Shown here in pieces: positions 27,552-34,895 of a stretch of 64,000 nt of DNA (positions within the stretch are counted from its first letter, which is position 1; each line of letters starts with the position of its first letter). The notes under the pieces are model-generated. The model saw only the letters and a program-made list of their open reading frames with translations, did not search any database and was not told where the DNA came from. The stretch lies in the NCBI RefSeq assembly GCF_001536285.1, contig NZ_FAOZ01000007.1:75360-139359 (forward strand), written 5' to 3'. Source of the stretch: Parafrankia irregularis. GTDB lineage: Bacteria; Actinomycetota; Actinomycetes; Frankiales; Frankiaceae. Position numbers and translations under genes: made by a program.

Positions 27552-28757
27552 GTGGAGCCTCGCGGGCTGGATGCTGCCGGCACGGACGGGTCCGGCGAGC
27601 CGTCGGTGGAACCCCGGCGTGGCGTGGGCCGTCGTGGCCTCATCGCCGGTCTCGCCGCCGCGCCGCTGGTCGTGGCCTCGGCGTCGGCCGCCTCGGCCGG
27701 GTCCTCCGGGTCGGGTGGCGGTTCGTCGTCGGGCGGGCAGTCGCCGAGCCGGAACCGGATCCTGGTGATCGGGCACCGCGGTGCGTCGGGCTACCGGCCG
27801 GAGCACACGCTGGCCTCCTACGAGCTCGCCGCGCGGATGGGCGCCGACTTCGTCGAGCCCGACCTGGTGCCGACCAAGGACGGTCACCTGGTCTGCCGGC
27901 ACGAGCCGGAGATCGGCGGCACCACGAACGTCGCGGACCACCCCGAGTTCGCCTCCCGGCGCGTGACGAAGCTGCTGGACGGCGTCTCCGTCACCGGGTG
28001 GTTCACCGAGGACTTCACCCTCGCCGAGCTCAAGACGCTGCGCGCGAAGGAGCGCCTGCCAGCGATCCGGCAGGAGAACACGATGTACGACGGGCGCTTC
28101 GAGATCCCGACCCTCGCCGAGGTCATCGAGCTGCGCAGGCGCCTGTCCGCGGAGCTGCACCGGGAGATCGGCATCTACCCGGAGACCAAGCACCCGACCT
28201 ACTTCCAGAAGGCCGGGCTGCCCCTGGAGCAGCGGCTGCTGGACCTGCTCAGCCGCAACGGCCTGAACTCGCGCACCGCGCCGGTGTTCGTCCAGTCCTT
28301 CGAGACGACGAACCTGCAGGAGCTGCGCCGCAAGGGGCTGCGGACGAACGCCGTGCAGCTGCTGAGCGCCAGCGGTGCCCCCTACGACCTGGTCGCCGCC
28401 GGTGACCCGCGCACCTACGCGGACCTGATCACCCCGGACGGCCTCAAGGCGATCGCGGGTTACGCGGGCGGGATCGGGCCGGAGAAATCCATGGTCATCC
28501 CGGTCGTGGACGGGAAGCTCGGCACCCCGACCGCGCTCGTGAAGAACGCGCACGCCGTCGGGCTGCTGCTGCACCCGTACACCTTCCGGGCCGAGAACTC
28601 CTTCCTGCCGGCCGAGCTGCGCTCGGGCACCGTCGTGAGCGACTTCGGCCGCGGCATCGACGAGCAGGTGGCCTACCTGAAGGCCGGCATCGACGGGCTG
28701 TTCACCGACCAGTCCGACGTCGGTGTGCTGGCCCGCGCCGAGGCCGCCAAGGCCTGA
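27552..28757 (+). CDS. glpQ: Secreted glycerophosphodiester phosphodiesterase
   Basis: Hydrolyses glycerophosphodiesters to glycerol 3-phosphate and alcohol. GTG 27552 is preceded by GGAGGA. The N-terminus has a twin-arginine-like signal (RRGLIAG plus a hydrophobic AAAPLVVASASA stretch), so export by Tat is likely. The catalytic core begins with IGHRGASGYRPEHTLASYELA, where the first His and the Glu are active-site residues, followed by VEPDLVPTKDG and a second His in CRHEPEIGG. The 401-residue length and the insertion between strands fit the bacterial periplasmic GlpQ type. It probably scavenges phosphate or glycerol from phospholipids. It is divergent from the binding-protein operon. Confidence 0.9.
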   Translation: MEPRGLDAAGTDGSGEPSVEPRRGVGRRGLIAGLAAAPLVVASASAASAGSSGSGGGSSSGGQSPSRNRILVIGHRGASGYRPEHTLASYELAARMGADFVEPDLVPTKDGHLVCRHEPEIGGTTNVADHPEFASRRVTKLLDGVSVTGWFTEDFTLAELKTLRAKERLPAIRQENTMYDGRFEIPTLAEVIELRRRLSAELHREIGIYPETKHPTYFQKAGLPLEQRLLDLLSRNGLNSRTAPVFVQSFETTNLQELRRKGLRTNAVQLLSASGAPYDLVAAGDPRTYADLITPDGLKAIAGYAGGIGPEKSMVIPVVDGKLGTPTALVKNAHAVGLLLHPYTFRAENSFLPAELRSGTVVSDFGRGIDEQVAYLKAGIDGLFTDQSDVGVLARAEAAKA

Positions 28758-28775
28758 TCGGGTTCGCAGGTGTGA

Positions 28776-28811
28776 GCCGGCGGCGGGGCCGGGACCGGTC
28801 CGCCCGCCGGC
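28776..28811. terminator. Hairpin between convergent glpQ-like and NDH-2 genes
   Basis: GCCGGCGG (28776-28783) pairs perfectly with CCGCCGGC (28804-28811). It sits 19 bp after the phosphodiesterase stop and faces the end of the NDH-2 gene, so it can serve both strands. Confidence 0.45.
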
Positions 28812-28860
28812 ATCCTGCGCCTGCCACCCGTCATCCCGGCCCGCGGTCCGGCCGACATGC

Positions 28861-28898
28861 GTCCGGTCAGGCCTGGTACGTCCGGTCAGGCCTGGTAC
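28861..28898. repeat. 19-bp tandem duplication at the NDH-2 3' end
   Basis: gtccggtcaggcctggtac occurs twice head to tail. The second copy contains the NDH-2 stop codon and its last residues, so the duplication did not change the protein. Confidence 0.85.
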
Positions 28899-30337
28899 AG
28901 CTCGGTCTGCTCGACCTGGGCGATCGTCGCGTGCGGCGGCGGCAGGAAACCGAGCTGCACCGTCCGCGGTTTCATCAGGGCACCGAGGATCCAGTCCGCG
29001 GCGACGTAGGCTCGGTTGGTGCCCGCCTTCAGCGCGAGCAGATGGTAGGCGCGGGTGACCACCGCCGCCGGCACGCCCGAAAGGCGCAGGCCCAGCGGGT
29101 TGGCGACGGCGTCGGCCCCGCCGAGGTCGACGACGAATCCCAGGTCACGGTGATGGTAGGGGCGCATCGCCCCGTAGCCCAGTGACGCCGCGATGTTGCG
29201 GCCCGCCGCCGTGCCCTGCCGCACGGCGTTCTGCGCGGTCTGTCCCGCGGGGACACCGCCCCGGGTCGAGTCGGGTACGGCCGCCGCGTCGCCCAGGGCG
29301 AACACTCCGGCGTGGCCCGGCACCCGGAACCGTTCGTCGACGACCAGCCGCCCCCGCACGGTCTCCGCGCCGAACGAGCTCACCAGCGGGTTCGGGGTCA
29401 CACCCGCGCACCAGACCAGGGTGTGGGTCGGGATGATCTCGCCGCTGGTGAGCGTGACGGAGTCGGGGCGCACCTGCTGGACCGACGTCTTCAGCCGGAC
29501 CTCCACCCCCCGCTCCCGCAGCACCCGGGACGCCCCGATACCGAGGTGTTCGTCCAGCTCGGGCAGCACCTTCGGGGCGAGGTCGAGCAACAGCCAGCGG
29601 ACCTGGTCGGACCGCAGCCGCGGGAACTGCGCCAGCGCCTTCATGGTGAACCGCCGCATCTGCGCCGCCAGCTCCGTGCCGGTGTACCCGGCGCCGACGA
29701 CGACGAAGGTGCAGTGCGCCCGGCGTTCGGCCTCGTGCACGGCCGCGTCGGCGTAGGCCATCTGGCGCAGCACGTGGTCACGAAGGAAGACCGCCTCCGC
29801 GAGGTTCTTCATCCCCAGGCCGAACTCGGCCAGGCCGGGGATGTCGAACGTCCGCGTGTGCGCCCCGGGCGCGAGGACCAGCCTGTCCCAGGCCAGGGTG
29901 AACGGGACGCCGGCTCGGCTCAGGACGGTGACGTTGCGCGCGGTGGGATCGATCTCGGTCACATGCCCCAGATGCGACACGGTGCGGCGCAACGTCCCGC
30001 GGACGGAGACCGCGAGGTGGCGTGGCTCGATGTCGCCGGCGGCCACCTGCGGAAGCAGCGACGTGTAGAGCAGATGATCCACGGGGGAGACGAGCGCGAG
30101 GTCCGCGGCGTGGGCCGGCAGCCGCGCCTCCAGGTACTGCAGCACGCCGAGCCCGGCGTAGCCGCTGCCGACCACGATCACCTTGGGCCGTCGCCGTCCG
30201 TCCCCGATCAGATCGGCCGACGTCAACGCCCTCGGCCGCAGCACCGGCGCCTCCTTGGGCGGCGCGTTCTCGGGACCGGCGTGGCGCCACTGCTCGGTCC
30301 GGCGGACGAGGCGGGCGATGGTCGGCGAGTTCTTCAT
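28886..30337 (-). CDS. Type II NADH dehydrogenase / NAD(P)/FAD-dependent oxidoreductase
   Basis: A 483-residue single-subunit NADH:quinone oxidoreductase that feeds electrons to menaquinone without pumping protons. Two dinucleotide folds are visible: VVGSGYAGLGVL near residue 55 for FAD and VVGAGYTGTELAAQM near residue 215 for NADH. The C-terminal FAD motif is FALGDAAAVP, and the quinone-side AGQTAQNAVRQG follows. The tail (RAYHLLALKAG, then LGALM) is the usual membrane-binding amphipathic region. The start ATG 30337 has AGGAG seven bases upstream; the frame upstream is open but not conserved-looking. Single gene, divergent from the RiPP-like peptide. Confidence 0.88.
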   Translation of the reverse strand: MKNSPTIARLVRRTEQWRHAGPENAPPKEAPVLRPRALTSADLIGDGRRRPKVIVVGSGYAGLGVLQYLEARLPAHAADLALVSPVDHLLYTSLLPQVAAGDIEPRHLAVSVRGTLRRTVSHLGHVTEIDPTARNVTVLSRAGVPFTLAWDRLVLAPGAHTRTFDIPGLAEFGLGMKNLAEAVFLRDHVLRQMAYADAAVHEAERRAHCTFVVVGAGYTGTELAAQMRRFTMKALAQFPRLRSDQVRWLLLDLAPKVLPELDEHLGIGASRVLRERGVEVRLKTSVQQVRPDSVTLTSGEIIPTHTLVWCAGVTPNPLVSSFGAETVRGRLVVDERFRVPGHAGVFALGDAAAVPDSTRGGVPAGQTAQNAVRQGTAAGRNIAASLGYGAMRPYHHRDLGFVVDLGGADAVANPLGLRLSGVPAAVVTRAYHLLALKAGTNRAYVAADWILGALMKPRTVQLGFLPPPHATIAQVEQTELYQA

Positions 30338-30691
30338 CTGCGTACTCCTGACCCCGCGGCCACCGCAGCGGCGCCGACGCGGGCATGGCAAGGGCACGGG
30401 TCGTGTAGTCCGGCGTACCGCTGCGCGGTCCCTCCCAACCGGGCCGCGGCGGACGTGTGGTGAGCGCATGGTGGCTGAACCGTCACTGAACCGGTGCGGG
30501 GCACGATGAAGCTCGGACGGGTGCTCCCATCTGCCTGACGCCGATGGGCCAGGCGGATGGACGGATTGTCCGGCAGATCCGCGCCGGACGAGGCGCGCTC
30601 GGACAGCCGGACCAGGCCGGCAGCCGGATCGACTCGGCAGCCGGACCAACAGGAGCCGGACGCACGAGAGCTCGGACGGAAGGGGTAGGTC
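30338..30691. other. Intergenic region, 354 bp, leader of the RiPP-like gene
   Basis: GC-rich region between divergent genes. Bases 30600-30665 contain degenerate repeats of a cagccgga unit. No consensus promoter can be read with confidence. Confidence 0.35.
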
Positions 30692-30883
30692 ATGAAGGCC
30701 AGGTACGAAGCGCCCGCGATTGCACCTCAGGGCTCGTTCCGGGACGTCACCCGGGGAGTCTTCGTGTTCGTCGGTGGCGGCGGTGGTTGGGGCTGGGGCC
30801 GCAGCTGGGGTTGGGGCTGGGGCGGTGGCTGGGGTTGGGGCTGGGGTGGCGGCTGGGGCTGGGGCGGTGGCTGGGGCTGGTGA
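30692..30883 (+). CDS. RiPP precursor-like peptide: lasso-type leader with Trp/Gly-repeat core
   Basis: A 63-residue peptide, ATG preceded by GGAAGGGG at a good distance. The leader matches the lasso-peptide recognition pattern Y-x2-P-x-(L/I)-x3-G-x-F-x3-T at every position: Tyr5, Pro8, Ile10, Gly14, Phe16, Thr20. In lasso precursors the conserved Thr is second to last in the leader, which would put cleavage after Arg21 and Gly22 first in the core. The 42-residue core begins GVFVFVGGGGG and then alternates Trp and Gly (12 Trp, with a single Arg-Ser break). It has no Asp or Glu at core positions 7-9, or anywhere, so the usual lasso macrolactam cannot form. No B/C lasso enzymes lie nearby. An FAD hydroxylase follows on the same strand. 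Confidence 0.75.
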   Translation: MKARYEAPAIAPQGSFRDVTRGVFVFVGGGGGWGWGRSWGWGWGGGWGWGWGGGWGWGGGWGW

Positions 30884-30935
30884 GCTCCGAATCCGCAACC
30901 GTGACCGCCACTCGCCCGAGGAAGTGAGTGAGTCC

Positions 30936-30953
30936 CGGGGCCACTGAGCCCCG
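30936..30953 (+). terminator. Hairpin after the RiPP-like gene
   Basis: CGGGGC and GCCCCG pair perfectly around a six-base loop 53 bp past the peptide stop. It may be a terminator or attenuator separating the peptide from the downstream monooxygenase. Confidence 0.4.
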
Positions 30954-30984
30954 CGGCGGGTCCCAGCCCGGGTAACCCGCTCCT

Positions 30985-31025
30985 GGTCGTGCAGGTCGGT
31001 GGACCTTCCTCCGAGCTGCACGACC
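30985..31025 (+). promoter_or_regulatory. Long RNA-type hairpin in the leader of the monooxygenase gene
   Basis: GGTCGTGCAG (30985-30994) pairs perfectly with CTGCACGACC (31016-31025). After one G-G mismatch, TCGG/CCGA (30996-30999 / 31011-31014) extends the stem, leaving an 11-base loop. It is too well paired to be chance in a non-coding stretch. It could be an attenuator, a processing site or a protein-binding site. Confidence 0.5.
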
Positions 31026-31028
31026 CTT

Positions 31029-31074
31029 GTCGTTCCCGGGGCAGTCGTCGTTCCCGGGGCATCTCGTTCCGGGA
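31029..31074. repeat. 18-bp-spaced tandem repeats in the same leader
   Basis: gtcgttcccggggca occurs at 31029-31043 and 31047-31061, with a shortened third copy (ctcgttccggga) at 31063-31074. The repeats lie directly behind the long hairpin and 42 bp before the monooxygenase start. Confidence 0.75.
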
Positions 31075-31115
31075 CAGCTGCGGGAAGTCGTCCACGTCTA
31101 GGGCAGGGGGACCGT

Positions 31116-32678
31116 GTGAGGATCGTCTGTGTGGGTGCGGGGCCGGCCGGGCTTTACTTCGCGATCTCCGCGAAACGCCGCGACGCCGGCCACGAGATCA
31201 CCGTCATCGACCGGGACCCGCCGGGCGCCACCTACGGCTGGGGGGTCGTCTACTGGGACAACCTGCTCGACGTCCTGTTCCGCAACGACCCGGTGAGCGC
31301 GCGGGAGATCCGCGCGGCGTCGACCCTGTGGCAGGAGCAGGACATCAGCCTGGGGCCCGGCCGGGTCGCGCACTTCGCCGGGTACGGGTTCAGCGTGCAG
31401 CGCGCGGCCCTGCTCGACATCCTCACCCGGCGGGCGATCGAGCTGGGGATCCGTGTCGAGCATGGCCGTGACGTCAGCGACCTGGCCGACCTGGCGGCGC
31501 TGGGCTGGCGCGGTGGAGCTGGCACTCGACCCGGGGACGAGGCGCGTCCCACCCCGGATCTCGTCGTCGGCGCGGACGGTGCGAACAGCCGGGTGCGATC
31601 GATGTTCGACGGCCAGTTCGGCACCTCGACGGACGTCGGGGGCAACCAGTACATCTGGCTTGGCACGCGCCGACACTTCGACCGGTTCACGTTCGCGTTC
31701 GAACGCACCCCGTCCGGCTGGGTGTGGTTCCACGCCTACCCCTCCGGCGCGGACGTGAGCACCTGCATCGTCGAGTGCTCGCCGAAGACCTGGGAACGGC
31801 TCGGTTTCGCCATCTCGTCGGGCCCGGAGATGCTGCGGACCCTGAGCGACATCTTCGCGGTGCCGCTCGGCGGGCACGGCCTGACCGACAACCCGCGCCG
31901 GCCGGCACGCTGGCAGCGGTTCACGCAGGTCAGGAACCAGCACTGGTCGGTGGGCAACACGGTGCTCCTCGGCGATGCCGCGCACACGACGCATTTCACC
32001 CTCGGCTCGGGCACGACGCTGGCGATGATCGACGGGGTCATGCTCGCGCAGATGCTCCACGAGCACGGCGAGGTCGCCCCGGCGCTCGCGCAGTTCGACC
32101 ACGAGGGCCACGCGGCCCTCGAACCGCTGCAGGCCAGGGCGCGGACCAGCATGTCCTGGTTCGAACGGGTGGACGCACTGCTCGACCGGGAGGCGGTGGG
32201 TGCGACGGGGGCCGACCCGGTCGAGTTCGCGTACGCGATGGCGACCCGCCAGAGCGACCAGCCGCCGTGGAGCTACCAGGCGCATCGGGCGATGCAGGTC
32301 CCGGCGCTGCGACGGGCCCGCCGCGTGCTCGACACGTCGTTGCGGTGGTACCTGGCCCGCCGCCGCGGTGAGCCGGCCCGCCTCGCCGCGGGGCCCTTCG
32401 GCCCGGCCGCCATCCCTGCCGATTCCGCTACCCGTGCCGACTCCGCTACCCGTGCGGACTCGGCCACCCGTGCGGACTCGGCCGCCCGCGCCGAGGCCCC
32501 CGCCGTCACCCGCACGAACACCGACGCGGGGCGTGGTCCCGGGGGCGAGCCGGCGCCGGCCGGGTCAGCGGCCGGCAGCGCTGGCGGGGACGGCGGAAGC
32601 GGCGGAAGCCGCGGCTTCGAAAAGGTCAGTCAGCCTGCCAGAACAGGGGGACCTGGCGCCCGCTCTGCGGGGTCGTGA
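31116..32678 (+). CDS. FAD-dependent monooxygenase (aromatic/tryptophan hydroxylase type)
   Basis: A 520-residue group A flavoprotein hydroxylase. FAD motif VGAGPAGLYFAI at residues 6-17, the GVVYWDNLL signature of the salicylyl-CoA/tryptophan hydroxylase branch, DG motif VVGADGANSRVRS, and GDAAHTTHFTLGSGTTLAMID for FAD ribityl binding. The GTG at 31116 follows a GGGGG ribosome site; the longer open frame upstream runs through the hairpin and repeats. The last 70 residues are low-complexity, including four copies of an 18-bp repeat, and overlap the convergent HAF gene by 53 bp. Relatives hydroxylate indole, tryptophan or aryl-CoA rings, so action on the Trp-rich peptide next door is an attractive but unproven idea. 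Confidence 0.85.
   Translation: MRIVCVGAGPAGLYFAISAKRRDAGHEITVIDRDPPGATYGWGVVYWDNLLDVLFRNDPVSAREIRAASTLWQEQDISLGPGRVAHFAGYGFSVQRAALLDILTRRAIELGIRVEHGRDVSDLADLAALGWRGGAGTRPGDEARPTPDLVVGADGANSRVRSMFDGQFGTSTDVGGNQYIWLGTRRHFDRFTFAFERTPSGWVWFHAYPSGADVSTCIVECSPKTWERLGFAISSGPEMLRTLSDIFAVPLGGHGLTDNPRRPARWQRFTQVRNQHWSVGNTVLLGDAAHTTHFTLGSGTTLAMIDGVMLAQMLHEHGEVAPALAQFDHEGHAALEPLQARARTSMSWFERVDALLDREAVGATGADPVEFAYAMATRQSDQPPWSYQAHRAMQVPALRRARRVLDTSLRWYLARRRGEPARLAAGPFGPAAIPADSATRADSATRADSATRADSAARAEAPAVTRTNTDAGRGPGGEPAPAGSAAGSAGGDGGSGGSRGFEKVSQPARTGGPGARSAGS
32421..32492. repeat. Four in-frame 18-bp tandem repeats
   Basis: Four copies of a gactccgctacccgtgcc-like unit encode (ADSATR)n near the C-terminus of the monooxygenase. 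They do not interrupt the frame. Confidence 0.85.
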
Positions 32679-33870
32679 AGCCGACGAGCTGACCCAGCCG
32701 GTTGCGGCTGCTGACGACGCCCGACGCCAGCGTCCCCGGACCGCCGATGTCGCGCGCGACCCCGTCGGACCACAGGTAGGGCCGCGCGACGCCGTCCGGG
32801 GTGGTGGCCGAGCCGATGACGGCGCCGTCCTCGTTGATCTCGAGGGGCGAGATCGTGTCACCACCAAAACCGGTGAGGTACTGGCGCTGCCCGGCCGTCC
32901 ACACGTACGCCGACGGCGTGTTCGCCGGGAGCGCCGGGGCCTGGCTGTCCACGCCGGTGCCCGCCGTCCCGTAGTTCTCCACGAGCACCTGGCCGCGGTC
33001 GTTCAGGCCGATCGCCGCGCTGTCGCCGAAGCCGGGTGCCACGCCGAGATCGATGATCTGCCCGTCCGCCCAGAGAACCGCGTGACCGTGCCCGTCGGGG
33101 GTGTCGCTCATGCCGACGACCTGGCCGCGGTTGTTGATCGCGATCGGGTAGCTGTACTGCCCGCCGAGGGTGCCGAGGTCACGCAGGCCCCCGGGCGCGG
33201 AGAGGAAGGCGTGCTGATCGCCGGTCGCCGTGGCGCTGACCCCGGCGACCTGGCCGCGGTCGTTGATCAGGTCCGCGCTGCTCCACGTGCCGCCCAGGGT
33301 GCCCAGGTCCGTCGCCACGCCGTCGTACCAGACCGTCGCCCGGGTGTTCGGGCCCGGTATCTCCGACCCCGCCAGGTCCGAGCCGCTCACACCGATCGCG
33401 GTCCCGTCCGGGGCCAGGGCGCTGACCGTGCTGAACCGGCCGGGGCCGGGCGAGGTCGGTGCCAGGGTGGTGAGCTGCCCGTTCGCCCACAGGAAGCCCC
33501 GGCTGGGCGCGTCCGACGGGAACTGGTTTCCCGCGACCTGGCCGGCGTCGTTGACGGTGACGGGCAGGCTGTCCGGGATCACGACGGGCACCCGGTCGCG
33601 CCAGACGACGCCCTGCGGGCTCCCGTTGTCGGCCCAGGCGAGCCCGACGATCAGGCCGTCGTTGTTCACCACGCTGGCGTTGCCGGCGGAGAGTCCGGCG
33701 GGCAGCGCCAGCGCCACCAGCTCGAAATGGTCCCCGAAGTAGCTCGCGCCCGGATCGGCCCGCGCCACGGCGAGCGGATCGAGCGCGCTGAGGGAACAGA
33801 ACGCGGCGAGCACGCCGAACCCCGTCGTCCGCAGGCGCGTGCGCGCCCGCGCTCTTGCCGTGACCTCCAC
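32626..33870 (-). CDS. Secreted HAF-repeat protein
   Basis: A 414-residue protein with an N-terminal signal peptide (basic start, hydrophobic core GFGVLAAFCSLSAL, cleavage near ARA-DP). The rest is a series of ~45-residue beta-rich repeats, each with an Asn-Asp/Asn-Arg-Gly turn (INDRGQVAGVS, INNRGQVVGMS, LNDRGQVLVE, INEDGAVIGS) and, in some, DLGTLGG. This is the HAF-repeat pattern, expected to form a beta-propeller-like extracellular domain of unknown function. Its 3' end overlaps the monooxygenase end. Probably exported and surface or medium located. Confidence 0.8.
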   Translation of the reverse strand: MEVTARARARTRLRTTGFGVLAAFCSLSALDPLAVARADPGASYFGDHFELVALALPAGLSAGNASVVNNDGLIVGLAWADNGSPQGVVWRDRVPVVIPDSLPVTVNDAGQVAGNQFPSDAPSRGFLWANGQLTTLAPTSPGPGRFSTVSALAPDGTAIGVSGSDLAGSEIPGPNTRATVWYDGVATDLGTLGGTWSSADLINDRGQVAGVSATATGDQHAFLSAPGGLRDLGTLGGQYSYPIAINNRGQVVGMSDTPDGHGHAVLWADGQIIDLGVAPGFGDSAAIGLNDRGQVLVENYGTAGTGVDSQAPALPANTPSAYVWTAGQRQYLTGFGGDTISPLEINEDGAVIGSATTPDGVARPYLWSDGVARDIGGPGTLASGVVSSRNRLGQLVGFTTPQSGRQVPLFWQAD

Positions 33871-33893
33871 CAGATCCTCCCCGAATATGGATG

Positions 33894-33908
33894 ACTACTA
33901 TCAGTAGT
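33894..33908 (-). promoter_or_regulatory. Inverted repeat upstream of the HAF-repeat gene
   Basis: ACTACT and AGTAGT are perfect inverted arms around ATC, 24 bp upstream of the HAF start, in an AT-rich patch. A T-run follows on the plus strand, but no plus-strand gene ends nearby, so an operator fits better than a terminator. Confidence 0.35.
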
Positions 33909-34046
33909 TTTTCTCGGATGGTAGGCGGTGCCGGGACCAGCGCCGTTCAGTGCCGTCCAGCGCCGCCTGTCAGATGGGTGACGGCCGCCGGCCGGGCCGC
34001 CAACCTGGCATGCTGTGGCGAACTGGCACGTGACGGGAGCTGATGG

Positions 34047-34757
34047 ATGGGCGACGGGTCCGAGCCGCGGGCGCGGGTTCGGGTGCTGTTCGTGGACGAC
34101 GAGCCGCAACTGCTGCGGGCCATGCGGATCACGTTGCGTGCCAAGGGGTACGACGTCCGCACGGCCGTCGGCGGCGAGGACGCTCTCGGTGAGGCCGCGG
34201 CCCATCCGCCGGACATCATCGTTCTCGACCTCGGCCTGCCGGACCTGGACGGTCTCGACGTGATCCGCGGCCTGCGCAGCTGGACCAGGGTGCCGATCAT
34301 CGTCCTGTCCGGCCGGACGTCCGGGCCGGAGAAGATCGCGGCCCTGGACGCCGGGGCCGACGACTACATCACCAAGCCGTTCTCCGTCGAGGAACTGCTT
34401 GCCCGCATGCGAGCCGTGGCGCGGCGCGCCTCGACGAGCGACGCCGGGCCGGCGGTGGACGTCGGCCACTACCGGGTCGACCTCGCGGCCAGGTCCGTCA
34501 CCGCCCGGGAGGACGGAGTGCCGCCGGTGCACCTGACGCCGACCGAATGGCGGCTGCTCGAGGCGCTGGTACGCGACGCGGGCAAGCTCGTCAGCAGCCG
34601 CGCGCTCGTCAGCGGGGTCTGGGGCCCGACCTACTCCGACGACACGTCGTCGCTGCGGCTCTACATCAACCGGCTGCGTCGCAAACTCGAGCCGGATCCG
34701 ACGCGCCCCCGCCATCTGACCACCGAGCCGGGCATGGGCTACCGCTTCCAGCCCTGA
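34047..34757 (+). CDS. OmpR/KdpE-family response regulator (orphan)
   Basis: A 236-residue two-domain response regulator. The receiver has the acidic pair VDDE near residue 18, phosphorylation site Asp61 (VLDLGLPD), Ser88 and Lys110 (YITKPF). The C-terminal winged helix (HLTPTEWRLLEALVRDAGKLVSSRALVSGVWG, then TSSLRLYINRLRRKLE) resembles KdpE most. There is no kdpD-type kinase and no kdpFABC pump in the window, so it is an orphan here. It could be driven by a distant kinase. Confidence 0.88.
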   Translation: MGDGSEPRARVRVLFVDDEPQLLRAMRITLRAKGYDVRTAVGGEDALGEAAAHPPDIIVLDLGLPDLDGLDVIRGLRSWTRVPIIVLSGRTSGPEKIAALDAGADDYITKPFSVEELLARMRAVARRASTSDAGPAVDVGHYRVDLAARSVTAREDGVPPVHLTPTEWRLLEALVRDAGKLVSSRALVSGVWGPTYSDDTSSLRLYINRLRRKLEPDPTRPRHLTTEPGMGYRFQP

Positions 34758-34835
34758 TCACGGGCGCTCCACCAGCAGATTCGGCCCGGAAGAGCCGCTG
34801 CGGGAGAGGTACCCCAGCTGGATTTCTGACTGTCG

Positions 34836-34855
34836 TGTCTACCTTCTGGTAGACA
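34836..34855. promoter_or_regulatory. Perfect 8-bp inverted repeat upstream of the LLM oxidoreductase
   Basis: TGTCTACC and GGTAGACA flank a TTCT centre, 40 bp before the LLM start and 79 bp after the KdpE-like stop. It may be an operator for the catabolic genes or a small terminator hairpin for the regulator. Confidence 0.45.
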
Positions 34856-34895
34856 GGTTTGAGACACCGGCCCAGGTCCGGCCCGCGCGGGACGC

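Noticed and set aside
30692-30883. Calling the peptide a true lasso peptide
   Set aside because: The leader fits, but the core has no Asp or Glu for the macrolactam ring and no lasso enzymes are present in the window.
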